Part shown: in pieces, positions 1 to 10,920 of the stretch
How positions within the stretch are numbered: position 1 is the first letter of the stretch
Layout of the letters: the number at the start of each line of letters is the position of its first letter
From: Oscillatoria acuminata PCC 6304
GTDB taxonomy: Bacteria; Cyanobacteriota; Cyanobacteriia; Cyanobacteriales; Laspinemataceae
DNA length: 64,000 bases
Assembly: GCF_000317105.1 (NCBI RefSeq)
Contig: NC_019693.1
Span: forward strand, 4,713,227-4,777,226
Direction: 5' to 3'
Position numbers and translations under genes: made by a program
The notes under the pieces: generated by a model
Told to the model about the DNA's origin: nothing
The model's input: only the letters and a program-made list of their open reading frames with translations
Databases searched by the model: none

Positions 1-230
1 GGGTTCGGGTCATGATACAAAGCCACAGCGCGATCGCGAATCTTCTGTATAACCTGGGGGTCACTTTCTCCGGTAATGGCTCGGATACTCTGGTCAAAAC
101 CAACTAAATTATCCCACTGACCGGGCATCAAATAATCCAGCGCTTTTAACACTTTTACCGTAATGTTATCAGTAGGTAGCTCGTCAACTAACTGAATAAT
201 GGACTTGTCCACATTCGGAATCCTCACCAT
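1..230 (-). CDS. Partial hypothetical protein (N-terminal 76 residues)
   Basis: An open frame runs from an ATG at 230 leftward off the window edge without a stop, so only the N-terminus is visible. It begins MVRIPNVDKSIIQLVDEL and continues with a sequence rich in charged and aliphatic residues (QWDNLVGFDQSIRAITGE). There is no signal peptide or membrane segment. I do not recognise the family. Amino-acid composition and HIP1-containing codons look like normal coding sequence of this genome, which is why I prefer it to the overlapping antisense frames. Confidence 0.55.
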   Translation of the reverse strand, partial: MVRIPNVDKSIIQLVDELPTDNITVKVLKALDYLMPGQWDNLVGFDQSIRAITGESDPQVIQKIRDRAVALYHDPN

Positions 231-297
231 AAAAAAGGTTGTCTGCAATCATAGCTTTTCTTCCTATAAAATGGTGGGTTTCTTTAGGGAAATTTAA

Positions 298-676
298 TCT
301 CCGGTCCCCTCCCCTTGGCAAGGTCCGGGTTAGGGTGGGGTCCCCGTGACATGGCAAAGCCATGTCACGAGGAATGGGTGGGTAAAGGGTCCTCGGGAGG
401 CGCTTAAGTACCTCCCGAAGAAAGAGGTTGGCACCCGGCTCCATACAGGCGCGATCGCCTCTAAGGGAACTCCAAAAAATAAAATCTCCAAAACGTTCGT
501 AGATCAACAGAGTAGCCCCTACACATACCTTCCTTTCAGTTGAACGTTTGGAGGATTTATATTTTGCAATCCTCTAAGAGTGCGTGACTTGGCGGTAAGC
601 GGACCTATCCCGTAGGGAATTGCCACGCCAAGAGGACCCCACCCTAACCCGGACCTTGCCAAGGGGAGGGAACCGG
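298..676. repeat. Inverted repeat pair in the intergenic region upstream of ilvA
   Basis: About 44 bp at 298-343 (core CCTTGGCAAGGTCCGGGTTA) recurs as its reverse complement at 632-676. The same CCTTGGCAAGG-type palindrome is found in three more copies at 43340-43550. The 231-775 gap holds no convincing gene, only repeats. Confidence 0.7.
464..578. repeat. MITE-like element, family A, copy 1
   Basis: Imperfect terminal inverted repeats: the left end reads AAAATCTCCAAAACGTTCG and the right end GAACGTTTGGAGGATTTATA. Between them is the phrase GATCAACAGAGTAGCCCCTA. Two longer copies with the same ends and centre phrase occur at 49797-49972 and 55570-55717. This copy lacks the internal hairpin the other two carry. 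Confidence 0.65.
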
Positions 677-775
677 AGGTGCAGTTAAGCGTAAGAAACC
701 TACTGTTGTAAAGAGGGTTCACCCCAGTAACGTACAATAAAAGACTATCCCGTTTTTACCAACCCCCCTGACCCC

Positions 776-2287
776 ATGTATTGCGATTACCTGGTCCAAA
801 TCTTGACCGCCCGTGTCTACGATGTTGCCCAAGAAACGCCCCTAGAGTATGCCCCCAATCTCTCCGCCCGACTGGATAATCAACTCCTGCTCAAACGAGA
901 AGATATGCAGTCCGTGTTTTCCTTTAAATTGCGGGGTGCATACAATAAAATGGCGCAACTGCCGCCGGACCTCCTGGCAAAAGGCGTGATTGCCGCTTCC
1001 GCAGGCAACCATGCTCAAGGGGTCGCCCTTGGTGCCTCTCGTCTAGGAACCCAGGCGATTATCGTCATGCCGGTGACAACGCCTCAAGTCAAGGTGGATG
1101 CAGTTAAATCCCGTGGAGGAGTGGTGGTGTTGCATGGGGATACTTATGATGATGCTTATGCTTATGCCCGGGAATTGGAGGCGGAAAAAGGATTAACTTT
1201 TATTCATCCCTTTGATGACCCTCACGTAATTGCGGGACAGGGAACCATTGGCATGGAAATTTTACGGCAACATCAGAAACCGATTCATGCCATTTTTGTG
1301 GCGATCGGGGGGGGTGGTTTAATTTCGGGAATTGCCGCCTATGTCAAGCGCTTACGTCCAGAAATTAAAATTATCGGCGTTGAACCCATAGATGCTGATG
1401 CCATGTCCCAATCCCTGCAAGCGGGACATCGCGTGCGCTTATCTCAAGTGGGATTATTTGCCGATGGGGTAGCGGTTCGAGAAGTTGGGGAAGAAACATT
1501 CCGGTTGTGTCAACAATATGTAGATGATATTATCCTCGTTGGCACCGATGATACTTGTGCGGCGATTAAAGATGTATTTGAAGATACGCGATCGATTGTA
1601 GAACCCGCTGGTGCCTTGGCGATCGCTGGTGCGAAAGCGTATGTAGAACGAGAAGGCATCCAAGGCGAAACCTTAATTGCGATCGCCTGCGGTGCAAACA
1701 TGAACTTCGATCGCCTCCGCTTCGTCGCCGAACGTGCCGAATTTGGAGAACGTCGCGAAGCAATCTTTGCCGTCACCATTCCCGAAGAACCCGGAAGTCT
1801 CCGCAAATTTGGCGACTGTATCGGCAGACGAAATCTCACAGAATTTAACTATCGCATCGCCGACCAAAAAGAAGCGCATATCTTCGTCGGAATGCAAATC
1901 GCCAACCGCGCCGATGCTGCTAACATGGTAGAAACCTTTGAGGCCAACGGATTCAAAACCCTCGACCTCACCGATGACGAACTCACCAAGTTACACCTCC
2001 GGCACATGGTCGGAGGACATTCCCCCCTCGCCCATAATGAATTACTCTACCGCTTTGAATTTCCCGAACGTCCCGGTGCCCTAATGAAATTTGTCGGCCA
2101 CATGAGTCGCAACTGGAATATCAGCTTGTTCCACTATCGCAATAACGGGTCCGATTACGGACGCATAGTCGTCGGAATGCAAGTCCCGCCAGAAGAAATG
2201 CAAGAATGGCAAGCATTCCTCGATAATGTTGGATATCGCTACTGGGATGAAAATAAAAATCCTGCTTATACGCTGTTTTTAGGATAA
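776..2287 (+). CDS. ilvA: Threonine ammonia-lyase, biosynthetic (threonine deaminase)
   Basis: Converts L-threonine to 2-oxobutanoate, the committed step to isoleucine, with PLP as cofactor. The 503-residue protein aligns over its whole length with the E. coli IlvA sequence as I remember it (about 514 aa). The PLP-binding lysine is K51 in SFKLRGAY. The phosphate-binding GGGGL loop lies near residue 178, and ASAGNHAQGVA near residue 80. Two ACT-like regulatory domains follow (about 325-400 and 420-500), containing VTIPEEPGSLRKF and FEFPERPGALMKF; they indicate allosteric control by isoleucine/valine. The start is the first ATG; no clear Shine-Dalgarno precedes it. The gene stands alone and is followed by a strong hairpin. 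Confidence 0.96.
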   Translation: MYCDYLVQILTARVYDVAQETPLEYAPNLSARLDNQLLLKREDMQSVFSFKLRGAYNKMAQLPPDLLAKGVIAASAGNHAQGVALGASRLGTQAIIVMPVTTPQVKVDAVKSRGGVVVLHGDTYDDAYAYARELEAEKGLTFIHPFDDPHVIAGQGTIGMEILRQHQKPIHAIFVAIGGGGLISGIAAYVKRLRPEIKIIGVEPIDADAMSQSLQAGHRVRLSQVGLFADGVAVREVGEETFRLCQQYVDDIILVGTDDTCAAIKDVFEDTRSIVEPAGALAIAGAKAYVEREGIQGETLIAIACGANMNFDRLRFVAERAEFGERREAIFAVTIPEEPGSLRKFGDCIGRRNLTEFNYRIADQKEAHIFVGMQIANRADAANMVETFEANGFKTLDLTDDELTKLHLRHMVGGHSPLAHNELLYRFEFPERPGALMKFVGHMSRNWNISLFHYRNNGSDYGRIVVGMQVPPEEMQEWQAFLDNVGYRYWDENKNPAYTLFLG

Positions 2288-2289
2288 AA

Positions 2290-2346
2290 AGCAGTAGGGT
2301 GGGCATTGCCCACCTTCTATGCGGTGGACAATGCCCACCCTACTGC
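2290..2346. terminator. Long perfect hairpin after ilvA
   Basis: The sequence GCAGTAGGGTGGGCATTG pairs with its reverse complement ending at 2346 across a short loop containing TTCTATGC. It is probably a dispersed palindrome serving as transcription terminator. There is no marked T-run. Confidence 0.5.
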
Positions 2347-2360
2347 TCTAATCCAGTGCA

Positions 2361-2399
2361 ACAATCTGTGAAAATCTGTGAAATCCGTGGTTAAAAACT
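2361..2399. repeat. Short dispersed repeat GTGAAAATCTGTGAAATC, copy 1
   Basis: One of four copies in the first 12 kb (others near 3907-3933, 10869-10909 and 11669-11710). The units read GTGAAAATC(T/A)GTGAAATC(A/C)GTGG, mostly followed by TTAAAAA. Copy 1 precedes the TIGR03032 gene, copy 2 ends the glycosyltransferase relic, and copies 3 and 4 lie at the right ends of the direct repeats around the Uma2 gene. Confidence 0.65.
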
Positions 2400-2443
2400 T
2401 CATCTAGGGGGTTGCTTTTCTTGACAGGACTAGCATTGCACCG

Positions 2444-3670
2444 TTGTCGCAGTTTGGAATTGTATTCGATGTTTATCCTTTAAAAATTATGGCACAAGTT
2501 CAACAAAACACTCCGTTTTTAACCAGCGATCGCGAATTGATTCCCTGGTTGCAACAACAGCAAATCAGTCTGGCGTTTACCACCTATCAAACCAGTTGGT
2601 TAGCGGTTATTGGCGTTAATCCCGAAACGGGACAATTTTCCGCCTTTCAACGTAAATTTGATCGCGCGATGGGATTGTACTGTACCCACGATCGCCTGTA
2701 TCTGAGTTCCAAATATCAATTATGGCAACTGGATAACGCCTTGGCACCGGGACAATTGTATCAAGGATATGATAAACTCTACATTCCCCGTATCGGTTAT
2801 ACCACCGGGGATATAGACGTCCATGATGTGATTGTCACCGATGCAGGACAACCGATTTTTATCAGTACCTTACTCAATTGCGTGGCGACAGTGAGCGATC
2901 GCCACAGTTGCAAACCCTTATGGAAACCGCCATTTATTTCTAAAATAGTTAACGAAGATCGCTGTCACCTAAACGGATTGGCAATGGTGGAGGGAAAACC
3001 CCGCTACGTCACCGCTTGCAGTCGTTCCGACGTAGTAGATGGATGGCGCGACAGACGGCGCGACGGCGGCATGGTTATTGATATGGAAAGCAATGAAATT
3101 ATCGTGAGTGGGTTGAGTATGCCCCATTCGCCGCGCTGTTATCAAGGTAAATTATGGGTACTCAATTCTGGCACAGGAGAATTTGGCTATGTGGATTTAG
3201 CTGCCGGGAAATTTGAGCCGATCGCCTTTTGTCCCGGATACGCCCGAGGACTGGCATTTTGGAATAATTACGCCATTGTGGGATTATCCAAACCGCGATC
3301 GGGAGATGGTACGTTTTCGGGATTATTGTTGAATGAACGACTCGCACAAAAAGATGCAGAACCCCGTTGTGGATTGCTGATTATCGATTTGCACACCGGG
3401 ACGACGATACATTGGATGCGAATTGAGGGAACAATAACGGAATTATATGATGTCGGAGTGCTACCTGGGGTACAGCGTCCGATGGCGTTGGGATTTCAAA
3501 CCCCAGAAATCGAGCAGTTGATCACCTTGGAGGAGGCGATCGCAGATCCTCAAGAGAGTTCCGAGAATAATAATTACAACGACCTAGTTTCTGCCGGTAA
3601 AACCGGCGATCGCCCGGTCGTATATTCCCCGCAAACCCCAACAACAAACATTGATCGGTCACAACTTTAA
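2444..3670 (+). CDS. TIGR03032-type hypothetical protein
   Basis: A 408-residue protein, or 393 if translation starts at the ATG at 2489. The longer form begins with TTG at 2444, and neither start has a good ribosome site. The sequence is typical of the TIGR03032 group found in cyanobacteria and Bacteroidetes: LTSDRELIPWLQQQQISLAFTTYQ at the N-terminus, then a beta-propeller-like series containing HDRLYLSSKYQLWQL, DIDVHDV and CRSDVVDGWR. The last 50 residues are unrelated low-complexity sequence. The role of the family is unknown; relatives are often found with TPR or glycosyltransferase domains. That fits the glycosyltransferase relic immediately downstream. Confidence 0.8.
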   Translation: MSQFGIVFDVYPLKIMAQVQQNTPFLTSDRELIPWLQQQQISLAFTTYQTSWLAVIGVNPETGQFSAFQRKFDRAMGLYCTHDRLYLSSKYQLWQLDNALAPGQLYQGYDKLYIPRIGYTTGDIDVHDVIVTDAGQPIFISTLLNCVATVSDRHSCKPLWKPPFISKIVNEDRCHLNGLAMVEGKPRYVTACSRSDVVDGWRDRRRDGGMVIDMESNEIIVSGLSMPHSPRCYQGKLWVLNSGTGEFGYVDLAAGKFEPIAFCPGYARGLAFWNNYAIVGLSKPRSGDGTFSGLLLNERLAQKDAEPRCGLLIIDLHTGTTIHWMRIEGTITELYDVGVLPGVQRPMALGFQTPEIEQLITLEEAIADPQESSENNNYNDLVSAGKTGDRPVVYSPQTPTTNIDRSQL

Positions 3671-3924
3671 TTTTTTCTGACAAAGTACCCCTACCAGAAT
3701 ATCTCTCTCGCTATCAATTAGCCGACTTATTTTTAGATACCTTTATCTACAATGCCGGTTCCACGGCGATTAGTGCGTTGTGGGCGGAATATCCCGTTTT
3801 AACTCGCCCCGGTAATACCAATGCCTCCCGCATGGGGGCGAGGATCTGCGCCGCTGCTGAATTAAATACCCTCATTTGTCCCGAAACTCACCCGCTCACC
3901 CCTTATATCCGTGAAAATCTGTGA
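3664..3924 (+). pseudogene. Relic of a SPINDLY/OGT-type glycosyltransferase (Glyco_transf_41 C-terminus)
   Basis: In a different frame from the upstream gene, the DNA encodes IFSDKVPLPEYLSRYQLADL, then FLDTFIYNAGSTAISALWAE and PVLTRPGNTNASRMGARICA. This matches the C-terminal donor-binding part of cyanobacterial TPR/O-GlcNAc-transferase-like enzymes. The N-terminal catalytic part and TPRs are missing and there is no start codon. The frame ends inside a copy of the short GTGAAAATCTGTGAAATC repeat, suggesting truncation or recombination there. Confidence 0.75.
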
Positions 3925-4245
3925 AATCAGTGGCTCCCCCTCACCCCCTCTCCCCTCACTCCTCCCGTGGCTCTTATACTACACTACTTTTCTAAAGTCA
4001 ACCCCAAAAAGCTAGGAAAAAAGTGACAGCGATCGCATACCAGACAGAAAATTGTGGTACTGTTTGAATGAGTTGAGCCAGAAATCCAAGATTTCCACAA
4101 AACACTTCTCCGATTGTAGGGGCAGGGCAGGGCGATCGCCCCAACCTTCTCACCCGCGCAGATTTTATTTGTGGGAGTATCCTGAAAAACTACTAAGTCC
4201 CCACTCAACCCCTACAAACCCTATATTATATCGGAATCGGAGTTC
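3925..4245. other. Intergenic region before the giant repeat protein
   Basis: No gene seen. An AT-rich stretch CTATATTATA at about 4221-4230 could be a promoter -10 region for the downstream gene, but I cannot identify a matching -35 box. Confidence 0.3.
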
Positions 4246-7200
4246 GTGACAGTGATGAAAACAGACAAACTTCCACCCCAAGCCATTGGCGTCGAAGCCG
4301 CTGCCCAAACATCCGCAACATCAAAGCAACTCGTCATCATCGATGGCGGAGTAGAAGATTACCAGCATCTCGCCAAAGGCGTCACCCCTGGCAGCGAACT
4401 CCACATCCTCCACCCACAGCGCGACGGCATCGAGCAACTCAGCGAAATCCTCGCCCGTCGTCACCACATCGAAACCCTCACCCTCATTGCACATGGCAGT
4501 CCCGGAACCCTGCACCTGGGCAGTGCCATCCTCAGCCCTCAGACCCTGAAACACTACGCCAACCACCTCCAACAGTGGCGCAAATCCCTCAGCCAAACCG
4601 CCAATCTGCTATTGTACGGATGCTCCGTGGCCGCAAGTAGCGCCGGACAACAGTTCCTAGAGCAACTGCACCAACTGCTAGGAACCGGCATCGCCGCCGC
4701 CAGCACCCTAGTCGGCAACTCCCACAAAGGCGGTACCTGGAACCTCCAGCAAATCTTTTCCTGCGCCCTTCTCCCCCTGTACCCTTCTCCCCCTGTACCC
4801 TTCTATTCCCACACCCTCGCTACCTACCCCCACACCCTGGGTTTCGCCCCCCAAACCACCTTTGCTGCGGGTAGCCTTCCGGTTTCCGTCACCGTAGGAG
4901 ACTTCAACGGCGATGGCGACCCCGATTTAGCCACAGCTAACCGCAACAGCAACAACATCTCAGTGCTGCTCGGAAACGGCAGTGGCAGCTTCAGCACCCA
5001 AACCACCTTTGCTGTGGGTAGCAGTCCGCGTTCCGTCACCGTAGGAGACTTCAACGGCGATGGCGACCCCGATTTAGCCACAGCTAACAGCGGCAGCAAC
5101 AACATCTCAGTGCTGCTCGGAGACGGCAGTGGCAGCTTCAGCACCCAAACCACCTTTGCTGCGGGTAGCAGTCCGCTTTCCGTCACCGTAGGAGACTTCA
5201 ACGGCGATGGCGACCCCGATTTAGCCACAGCTAACGCCAACAGCAACAACATCTCAGTGCTGCTCGGAAACGGCAGTGGCAGCTTCAGCACCCAAACCAC
5301 CTTTGCTGTGGGAATCGTTCCGCGTTCCGTCACCGTAGGAGACTTCAACGGCGATGGCGACCCCGATTTAGCCACAGCTAACGTCACCAGCAACAACATC
5401 TCAGTGCTGCTCGGAAACGGCAGTGGCAGCTTCAGCACCCAAACCACCTTTGCTGCGGGTAGCGGTCCGGTTTCCGTCACCGTAGGAGACTTCAACGGCG
5501 ATGGCGACCCCGATTTAGCCACAGCTAACGTCACCAGCAACAACATCTCAGTGCTGCTCGGAAACGGCAGTGGCAGCTTCAGCACCCAAACCACCTTTGC
5601 TGTGGGAAGCGGTCCGCGTTCCCTCACCGTAGGAGACTTCAACGGCGATGGCAACCCCGACTTAGCTGTGGCGAACAGCAGCAACACCGTCTCAGTGCTG
5701 CTCGGAGACGGCAGTGGCAGCTTCAGCACCCAAACCACCTTTGCTGTGGGAATCGTTCCGTATTCCGTCACCGTAGGAGACTTCAACGGCGATGGCGACC
5801 CCGATTTAGCCACAGCTAACTTCAACAGCAACAACATCTCAGTCCTCCTCAACAACATCAGTACAGTCACCGCCGTCACCGCCACCAACCCAAATAACAG
5901 CTACGGCGTGGGTGACACCATCAACATCAGAGTCACCTTCGATGCAGCAGTCTACGTGACGGGCATCCCCCGCCTCCAACTGGAAACTGGCACCACCGAC
6001 CAGTATGCCACCTACACCGGAGGAACCGGCACCACCACCCTCACCTTCCAGTACACCATCCAAGCTGGGGACAATTCCCCAGACTTAGAATACCTCTCCA
6101 CCATCGCTCTCGAACTCAACGGTGGTACAATTAAAGATAATTTGACGGTGGATGCCATCCTCACCCTCCCCCCCTTGAGCTCCGCCTCTTCCCTCGGTGG
6201 CAGCAAAGCGATTGTGGTAGATGGCGTTGCACCCAGCGCACCCAGCATCAGCAGCACCGGCACGACGAACGATAGCACACCTGCCATCCTAGGTACCGCC
6301 GAAGCCAATAGTACCGTAGAAATCCTCCAAAACGGCACGGCGATCGGGACAACCACGGCTAACGCCTCCGGCAACTTTTCATTCACTCCCGCTACCGCCA
6401 TAGCCGATGGCACCTACAGTTTCACCGCTACTGCCACGGATGCCGGAGGGAATATTTCGCCTGCTTCTACCGCATCCAGCCTAACTATCGATGCCACCGC
6501 ACCTGCTGCACCCAGCATCAGCACCACCGGCATTACCAACGATAGTACACCTGCCATCACTGGTACAGCCGAAGCCAATAGTACCGTAGAGGTCCTCCAA
6601 AATGGCACGGCGATCGGGACAACCACGGCTAACGCCTCCGGCAACTTTTCGTTCACTCCCGCTACTGCCATAGCCGATGGCACCTACAGTTTCACCGCTA
6701 CTGCCACCGATGCAGTCGGGAATATTTCGCCTGCTTCCACTGCATCCAGCCTAACTATTGATGCTACCGCACCCAGCGCACCCAGCATCACCACTTCTGG
6801 GACTACCAATGGTGAGATAATGGGTACAGCCGAAGCCAATAGTACCGTAGAGGTCCTCCAAAACGGCACGGCGATCGGGACCACCACGGCTAACGCCTCC
6901 GGTAGCTGGACTTTCACCCCCGCTACTGCCATAGCCGATGGCACCTACAGTTTCACTGCTACTGCCACCGATGCCGCAGGTAATACTTCGCCTGCTTCTA
7001 CCGCATCTAGCTTAACTATCGATGCCACCGCACCCAGCGCACCCGCTATTACTTCCACAGGTGGCATTACCAACGATAGCACACCCGCCATCACTGGTAC
7101 AGCCGAAGCCAATAGTACCGTAGAAATCCTCCAAAACGGCACGGCGATCGGCACAACCACTGCTGATGCCACCGGCAACTTTTTGTTCACTCCCGCTACT

Positions 7201-10200
7201 GCCATAGCCGATGGCACCTACAGTTTCACTGCTACTGCCACCGATGCAGTCGGGAATATTTCGCCTGCCTCCACTGCATCCAGCCTAACTATCGATACCA
7301 CCGCACCCACCGCACCCACAATCGCCACTTCTGGCACGACCAACGATAGCACACCTGCCATCCTGGGTACAGCCGAAGCCAATAGTACCGTAGAAATCCT
7401 CCAAAACGGGACGGCGATCGGCACAACCACTGCTGACGCCACCGGCAACTTTTCGTTCACTCCCGCTACTGCCATAGTAGATGGCACCTACAGTTTCACT
7501 GCTACTGCTACCGATGCCGCAGGTAATACTTCTGCTGCTTCTACCGCATCTAGCTTAACTATCGATGCTACTGCACCTGCTGCACCCAGCATCAGCACCA
7601 CCGGCACAACCACCGATAGCACACCTGTCATCACGGGTACAGCCGAAGCCAATAGTACCGTAGAGGTCCTCCAAAACGGGACGGCGATCGGCACAACCAC
7701 TGCTGATGCCACCGGCAACTTTTCGTTCACTCCTGCTACTGCCATAGCAGATGGCACTTACAGTTTCACCGCTACGGCTACGGATACAGCCGGGAATATT
7801 TCGCCGGCTTCTACAGCATCCAGCCTAACTATCGATGCCACCGCACCTGCTGCACCCAGCATCACCACTTCTGGCACAACCACCGATAGCACACCTGCCA
7901 TCAGTGGTACAGCCGAAGCCAATAGTACCGTAGAGGTCCTCCAAAACGGCACAGCGATCGGCACAACCCCTGCTGATGCCACCGGCAACTTTTCGTTCAC
8001 TCCCGCTACTGCCATAGCAGATGGCACTTACAGTTTCACCGCTACGGCTACGGATGCCGCAGGTAACGTTTCGGCTGCTTCTACAGCATCTAGCTTAACT
8101 ATCGATGCTACCGCACCTGCTGCACCCAGCATCAGCACCACTGGTGTCACAAATGGTGAGATAGCGGGTACAGCCGAAGCCAATAGTACCGTAGAGGTCC
8201 TCCAAAACGGCACGGCGATCGGGACAACCACTGCTGATGCCACAGGCAACTTTTCGTTCACTCCCGCTACTGCCATAGCCGATGGCACCTACAGTTTCAC
8301 CGCTACGGCTACGGATACAGCCGGGAATATTTCGCCTGCTTCTACAGCATCTAGCTTAACTATCGATGCTACCGCACCTGCTGCACCCAGCATCACCACT
8401 TCTGGCACAACCAATGGTGAGATAATGGGTACAGCCGAAGCCAATAGTACGGTACAAATCCTCCAAAACGGGACGGCGATCGGGACAACCACTGCTGATG
8501 CCACAGGCAACTTTTCGTTCACTCCCGCTACTGCCATAGCCGATGGCACCTACAGTTTCACCGCTACGGCTACGGATACAGCCGGGAATATTTCGCCTGC
8601 TTCTACAGCATCTAGCTTAACTATCGATGCTACCGCACCTGCTGCACCCAGCATCACCACTTCTGGCACAACCAATGGTGAGATAATGGGTACAGCCGAA
8701 GCCAATAGTACGGTACAAATCCTCCAAAACGGGACGGCGATCGGCACAACATCTGCTGATGCCACCGGCAACTTTTCATTCACTCCCGCTACTCCCATAG
8801 CCGATGGCACCTACAGTTTCACCGCTACGGCTACGGATACAGCCGGGAATATTTCGCCGGCTTCTACCGCATCTAGCTTAACTATCGATGCTACCGCACC
8901 TGCTGCACCCACCCTCAGCACTTCTGGGACTACCACCGATAGCACACCTGTCATCACTGGTACAGCCGAAGCAGCAAGTACGGTCAAAATCCTTTCGGGT
9001 ACGACGCAACTGGGAACTGCTACTGCTGATGCTTCGGGTAAGTGGAGTTTCACTCCCACCACTGCACTTGCTGATGGCGCTTATAGTTTGACCGCCACTG
9101 CTACGGATGCGGCAGGCAATGTTTCTACTGCCTCCACTGCCGTGAGTCTCACGGTAGATACCACTGCACCCAATACTGCACCAACTCTTGCCAACGATAT
9201 TACCTCGACGCCTAATGCCACGGTTGACACCGCCTTTACCTATACGATTCCGGATGGGACTTTCACCGATGCCGATGGCAATGCGTTAACCTACACTGCT
9301 ACTCTCGAAGATGGTTCGGCAGTCCCTTCGTGGTTATCCTTTGATGCCACAACCGGCATTTTCAGTGGTACTCCTACCGGCACCGATATCGGGACTTTGA
9401 CTCTGAAAGTCACCGCCTTCGATGGCAGTGCTTCTGTCAGCGATAGCTTTACCCTCACTGTGGGGACTACACCCAATACTGCGCCGGTTGATGAACCTGT
9501 TGATGAACCTGTTGATGTGCCGGTTGATGAACCTGTTGATGCGCCGGTTGATGAACCTGTAACGGGCGGTGAAACCAGTCCCTTGATATTCAAGATATTT
9601 GGACCGATCGGACCAGGTTATTTTAATCAGTTCCAAGCCAATAATCCAGTCAGCACTCCCCTAGTCGATGTTGCATCCATTTTGGCTGATGTTCCAGACC
9701 TTTCTAACTTCTCCATTACCCTTCCCACGTTACCCACGTTGGAAATTACTCTGAATAGCACCCCCGGAAACCCCGTCGTGATTGGCACTCCGGAACCGGA
9801 TTCCATCAACGGAACCAACGAGGCTGATTTTATCCAAGGATTAGGTAGCAACGACCAAATCTTGGGTCTCGATGGAAACGATATCATTCATGGCAATCAA
9901 GGAGATGATTTCATTGATGCCGGTCCCGGGGATGACCTCGTGCATGGTGGACAAGGAAATGATTTCATTCTTGCCAATCAGGGCAATAATCAACTCTATG
10001 GGGATGTAGGAGACGATACCCTAGTTGGCGGTCCCGGTAATGATTTTATGAATGGCAATCAAGGCAATGATGTCCTATTTGCCGTCGCCGGAAATAATAC
10101 CCTCCACGGCGGACAAGGAGAAGATACTGTCATTGGTGGTACCGGCAGTGATGTGCTATTTGGCGATCAAGGGAATGATTTAATTTATGCCGGGTCCGGG

Positions 10201-10587
10201 AATAATTTCCTCTATGGCAATCATGGGAATGATACCCTGACTGGTGGAGATGAAGATGATGTTCTCTATGGTGGCAAAGATGATGATTTGCTCATCGGTG
10301 GGGATGGCAATGACTGGCTCTTTGGGGATTTAGGAAATGATATCCTCATCGGTGGGTCAGGACAAGACCGCTTTGTGATTCGCAAAGGTGCCGGAGTTGA
10401 TGTGATTGTGGACTTCACCGATGACGAGGATTTAATTGGGTTAGCCGAAGGCTTAACCTATAATGACCTCACTCTCACACAAAGCAGCAACGGCGCGGTG
10501 ATTTCTGTTGGAAATGAGGTCCTGTCCATCCTGAATGGAGTGGATATCGCTGTTCTTGATGTCCAGGATTTCTTTGAAGTGGTTTAG
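4246..10587 (+). CDS. Giant secreted repeat protein: DUF4347, FG-GAP-like, Ig-like and RTX calcium-binding repeats
   Basis: A 2113-residue surface or secreted adhesin-like protein. In order: a DUF4347 domain (about residues 28-190, [11 protein letters not shown] to GCSVAAS), common at the N-terminus of large cyanobacterial exoproteins; seven FG-GAP/VCBS-like units of 49 residues (about 203-535), each with the calcium-loop motif [11 protein letters not shown]; a beta-rich spacer (540-660); eleven Ig-like units of 86-90 residues (660-1642), each with [20 protein letters not shown] or a variant; a cadherin/He_PIG-type domain (1641-1740); a DEPV-rich linker; and RTX GGxGxD repeats (about 1844-2038). 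No Sec signal peptide is present, so export by a type I system is likely, as for other RTX proteins. Start is GTG 4246 or ATG 4255, with GGAG just upstream. It is followed by a hairpin. Confidence 0.9.
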   Translation: MTVMKTDKLPPQAIGVEAAAQTSATSKQLVIIDGGVEDYQHLAKGVTPGSELHILHPQRDGIEQLSEILARRHHIETLTLIAHGSPGTLHLGSAILSPQTLKHYANHLQQWRKSLSQTANLLLYGCSVAASSAGQQFLEQLHQLLGTGIAAASTLVGNSHKGGTWNLQQIFSCALLPLYPSPPVPFYSHTLATYPHTLGFAPQTTFAAGSLPVSVTVGDFNGDGDPDLATANRNSNNISVLLGNGSGSFSTQTTFAVGSSPRSVTVGDFNGDGDPDLATANSGSNNISVLLGDGSGSFSTQTTFAAGSSPLSVTVGDFNGDGDPDLATANANSNNISVLLGNGSGSFSTQTTFAVGIVPRSVTVGDFNGDGDPDLATANVTSNNISVLLGNGSGSFSTQTTFAAGSGPVSVTVGDFNGDGDPDLATANVTSNNISVLLGNGSGSFSTQTTFAVGSGPRSLTVGDFNGDGNPDLAVANSSNTVSVLLGDGSGSFSTQTTFAVGIVPYSVTVGDFNGDGDPDLATANFNSNNISVLLNNISTVTAVTATNPNNSYGVGDTINIRVTFDAAVYVTGIPRLQLETGTTDQYATYTGGTGTTTLTFQYTIQAGDNSPDLEYLSTIALELNGGTIKDNLTVDAILTLPPLSSASSLGGSKAIVVDGVAPSAPSISSTGTTNDSTPAILGTAEANSTVEILQNGTAIGTTTANASGNFSFTPATAIADGTYSFTATATDAGGNISPASTASSLTIDATAPAAPSISTTGITNDSTPAITGTAEANSTVEVLQNGTAIGTTTANASGNFSFTPATAIADGTYSFTATATDAVGNISPASTASSLTIDATAPSAPSITTSGTTNGEIMGTAEANSTVEVLQNGTAIGTTTANASGSWTFTPATAIADGTYSFTATATDAAGNTSPASTASSLTIDATAPSAPAITSTGGITNDSTPAITGTAEANSTVEILQNGTAIGTTTADATGNFLFTPATAIADGTYSFTATATDAVGNISPASTASSLTIDTTAPTAPTIATSGTTNDSTPAILGTAEANSTVEILQNGTAIGTTTADATGNFSFTPATAIVDGTYSFTATATDAAGNTSAASTASSLTIDATAPAAPSISTTGTTTDSTPVITGTAEANSTVEVLQNGTAIGTTTADATGNFSFTPATAIADGTYSFTATATDTAGNISPASTASSLTIDATAPAAPSITTSGTTTDSTPAISGTAEANSTVEVLQNGTAIGTTPADATGNFSFTPATAIADGTYSFTATATDAAGNVSAASTASSLTIDATAPAAPSISTTGVTNGEIAGTAEANSTVEVLQNGTAIGTTTADATGNFSFTPATAIADGTYSFTATATDTAGNISPASTASSLTIDATAPAAPSITTSGTTNGEIMGTAEANSTVQILQNGTAIGTTTADATGNFSFTPATAIADGTYSFTATATDTAGNISPASTASSLTIDATAPAAPSITTSGTTNGEIMGTAEANSTVQILQNGTAIGTTSADATGNFSFTPATPIADGTYSFTATATDTAGNISPASTASSLTIDATAPAAPTLSTSGTTTDSTPVITGTAEAASTVKILSGTTQLGTATADASGKWSFTPTTALADGAYSLTATATDAAGNVSTASTAVSLTVDTTAPNTAPTLANDITSTPNATVDTAFTYTIPDGTFTDADGNALTYTATLEDGSAVPSWLSFDATTGIFSGTPTGTDIGTLTLKVTAFDGSASVSDSFTLTVGTTPNTAPVDEPVDEPVDVPVDEPVDAPVDEPVTGGETSPLIFKIFGPIGPGYFNQFQANNPVSTPLVDVASILADVPDLSNFSITLPTLPTLEITLNSTPGNPVVIGTPEPDSINGTNEADFIQGLGSNDQILGLDGNDIIHGNQGDDFIDAGPGDDLVHGGQGNDFILANQGNNQLYGDVGDDTLVGGPGNDFMNGNQGNDVLFAVAGNNTLHGGQGEDTVIGGTGSDVLFGDQGNDLIYAGSGNNFLYGNHGNDTLTGGDEDDVLYGGKDDDLLIGGDGNDWLFGDLGNDILIGGSGQDRFVIRKGAGVDVIVDFTDDEDLIGLAEGLTYNDLTLTQSSNGAVISVGNEVLSILNGVDIAVLDVQDFFEVV
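4852..5853 (+). repeat. Seven 147-bp tandem repeats (FG-GAP-like units)
   Basis: Each unit starts with ACCACCTTTGCTG(C/T)GGG and contains GACTTCAACGGCGATGGC. Units are nearly identical at the DNA level and differ mainly in two short stretches. Recent tandem duplication or gene conversion is likely, so the copy number may vary between strains. Confidence 0.9.
6223..9170 (+). repeat. Eleven 261-273-bp tandem repeats (Ig-like units)
   Basis: Repeat boundaries are marked by CATCGATGCCACCGCACC-like sequence. Two sub-types alternate: those with [14 protein letters not shown] (270 bp) and those with NGEIMG/NGEIAG (261 bp). Units 9 and 10 are almost identical at the DNA level. The complementary strand is open across most units because of the codon bias; those reverse frames are not genes. 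Confidence 0.9.
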
Positions 10588-10630
10588 GTTGCTTCTGGGG
10601 AGTGCGTCCCCTGACCCATAACCCATGACC

Positions 10631-10680
10631 TAAATGATAGAAACCCGGGTTCTTAAAGAACTCGGGTTTCTATCATTTAG
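10631..10680. terminator. Hairpin after the giant gene
   Basis: TAAATGATAGAAACCCGGGT pairs with ACTCGGGTTTCTATCATTTA; the stem is about 22 bp with a small loop. Probable terminator of the 6.3-kb gene. Confidence 0.65.
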
Positions 10681-10697
10681 GTGCTGCCAAAAAAAGG

Positions 10698-10910
10698 GGT
10701 GAGGGGTATTGCATTTCTTGACTGAATACCATATCATGTTCATAATAGGAATATTGAGCCCAATAATATTTGGGCAAAGCCTCCCATTATAAATAAAAAT
10801 TTATCAGAGTCAATCTCCCCTGTCAAGCCAATTTCCCTCTTTTGAGCGCAAAATCCATAAATTTTTGTAACAATCCGTGAAAATCAGTGAAATCAGTGGT
10901 TAAAAATCCG
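10698..10910 (+). repeat. Direct repeat, copy 1 (left of the Uma2 gene)
   Basis: A ~210-bp block beginning GGTGAGGGGTATTGC and ending in the GTGAAAATCAGTGAAATC repeat. It recurs in the same orientation at 11500-11711, immediately after the Uma2 stop codon. Shared internal phrases include TTTATCAGAGTCAATC and CCCCTGTCAAGCCAATTT. Confidence 0.8.
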
Positions 10911-10920
10911 GAATAAATTC

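Noticed and set aside
4824-9593. Long open frames on the complementary strand of the giant repeat gene
   Set aside because: They repeat with the Ig-like and FG-GAP-like units and encode low-complexity sequence. They result from codon bias of the real gene.
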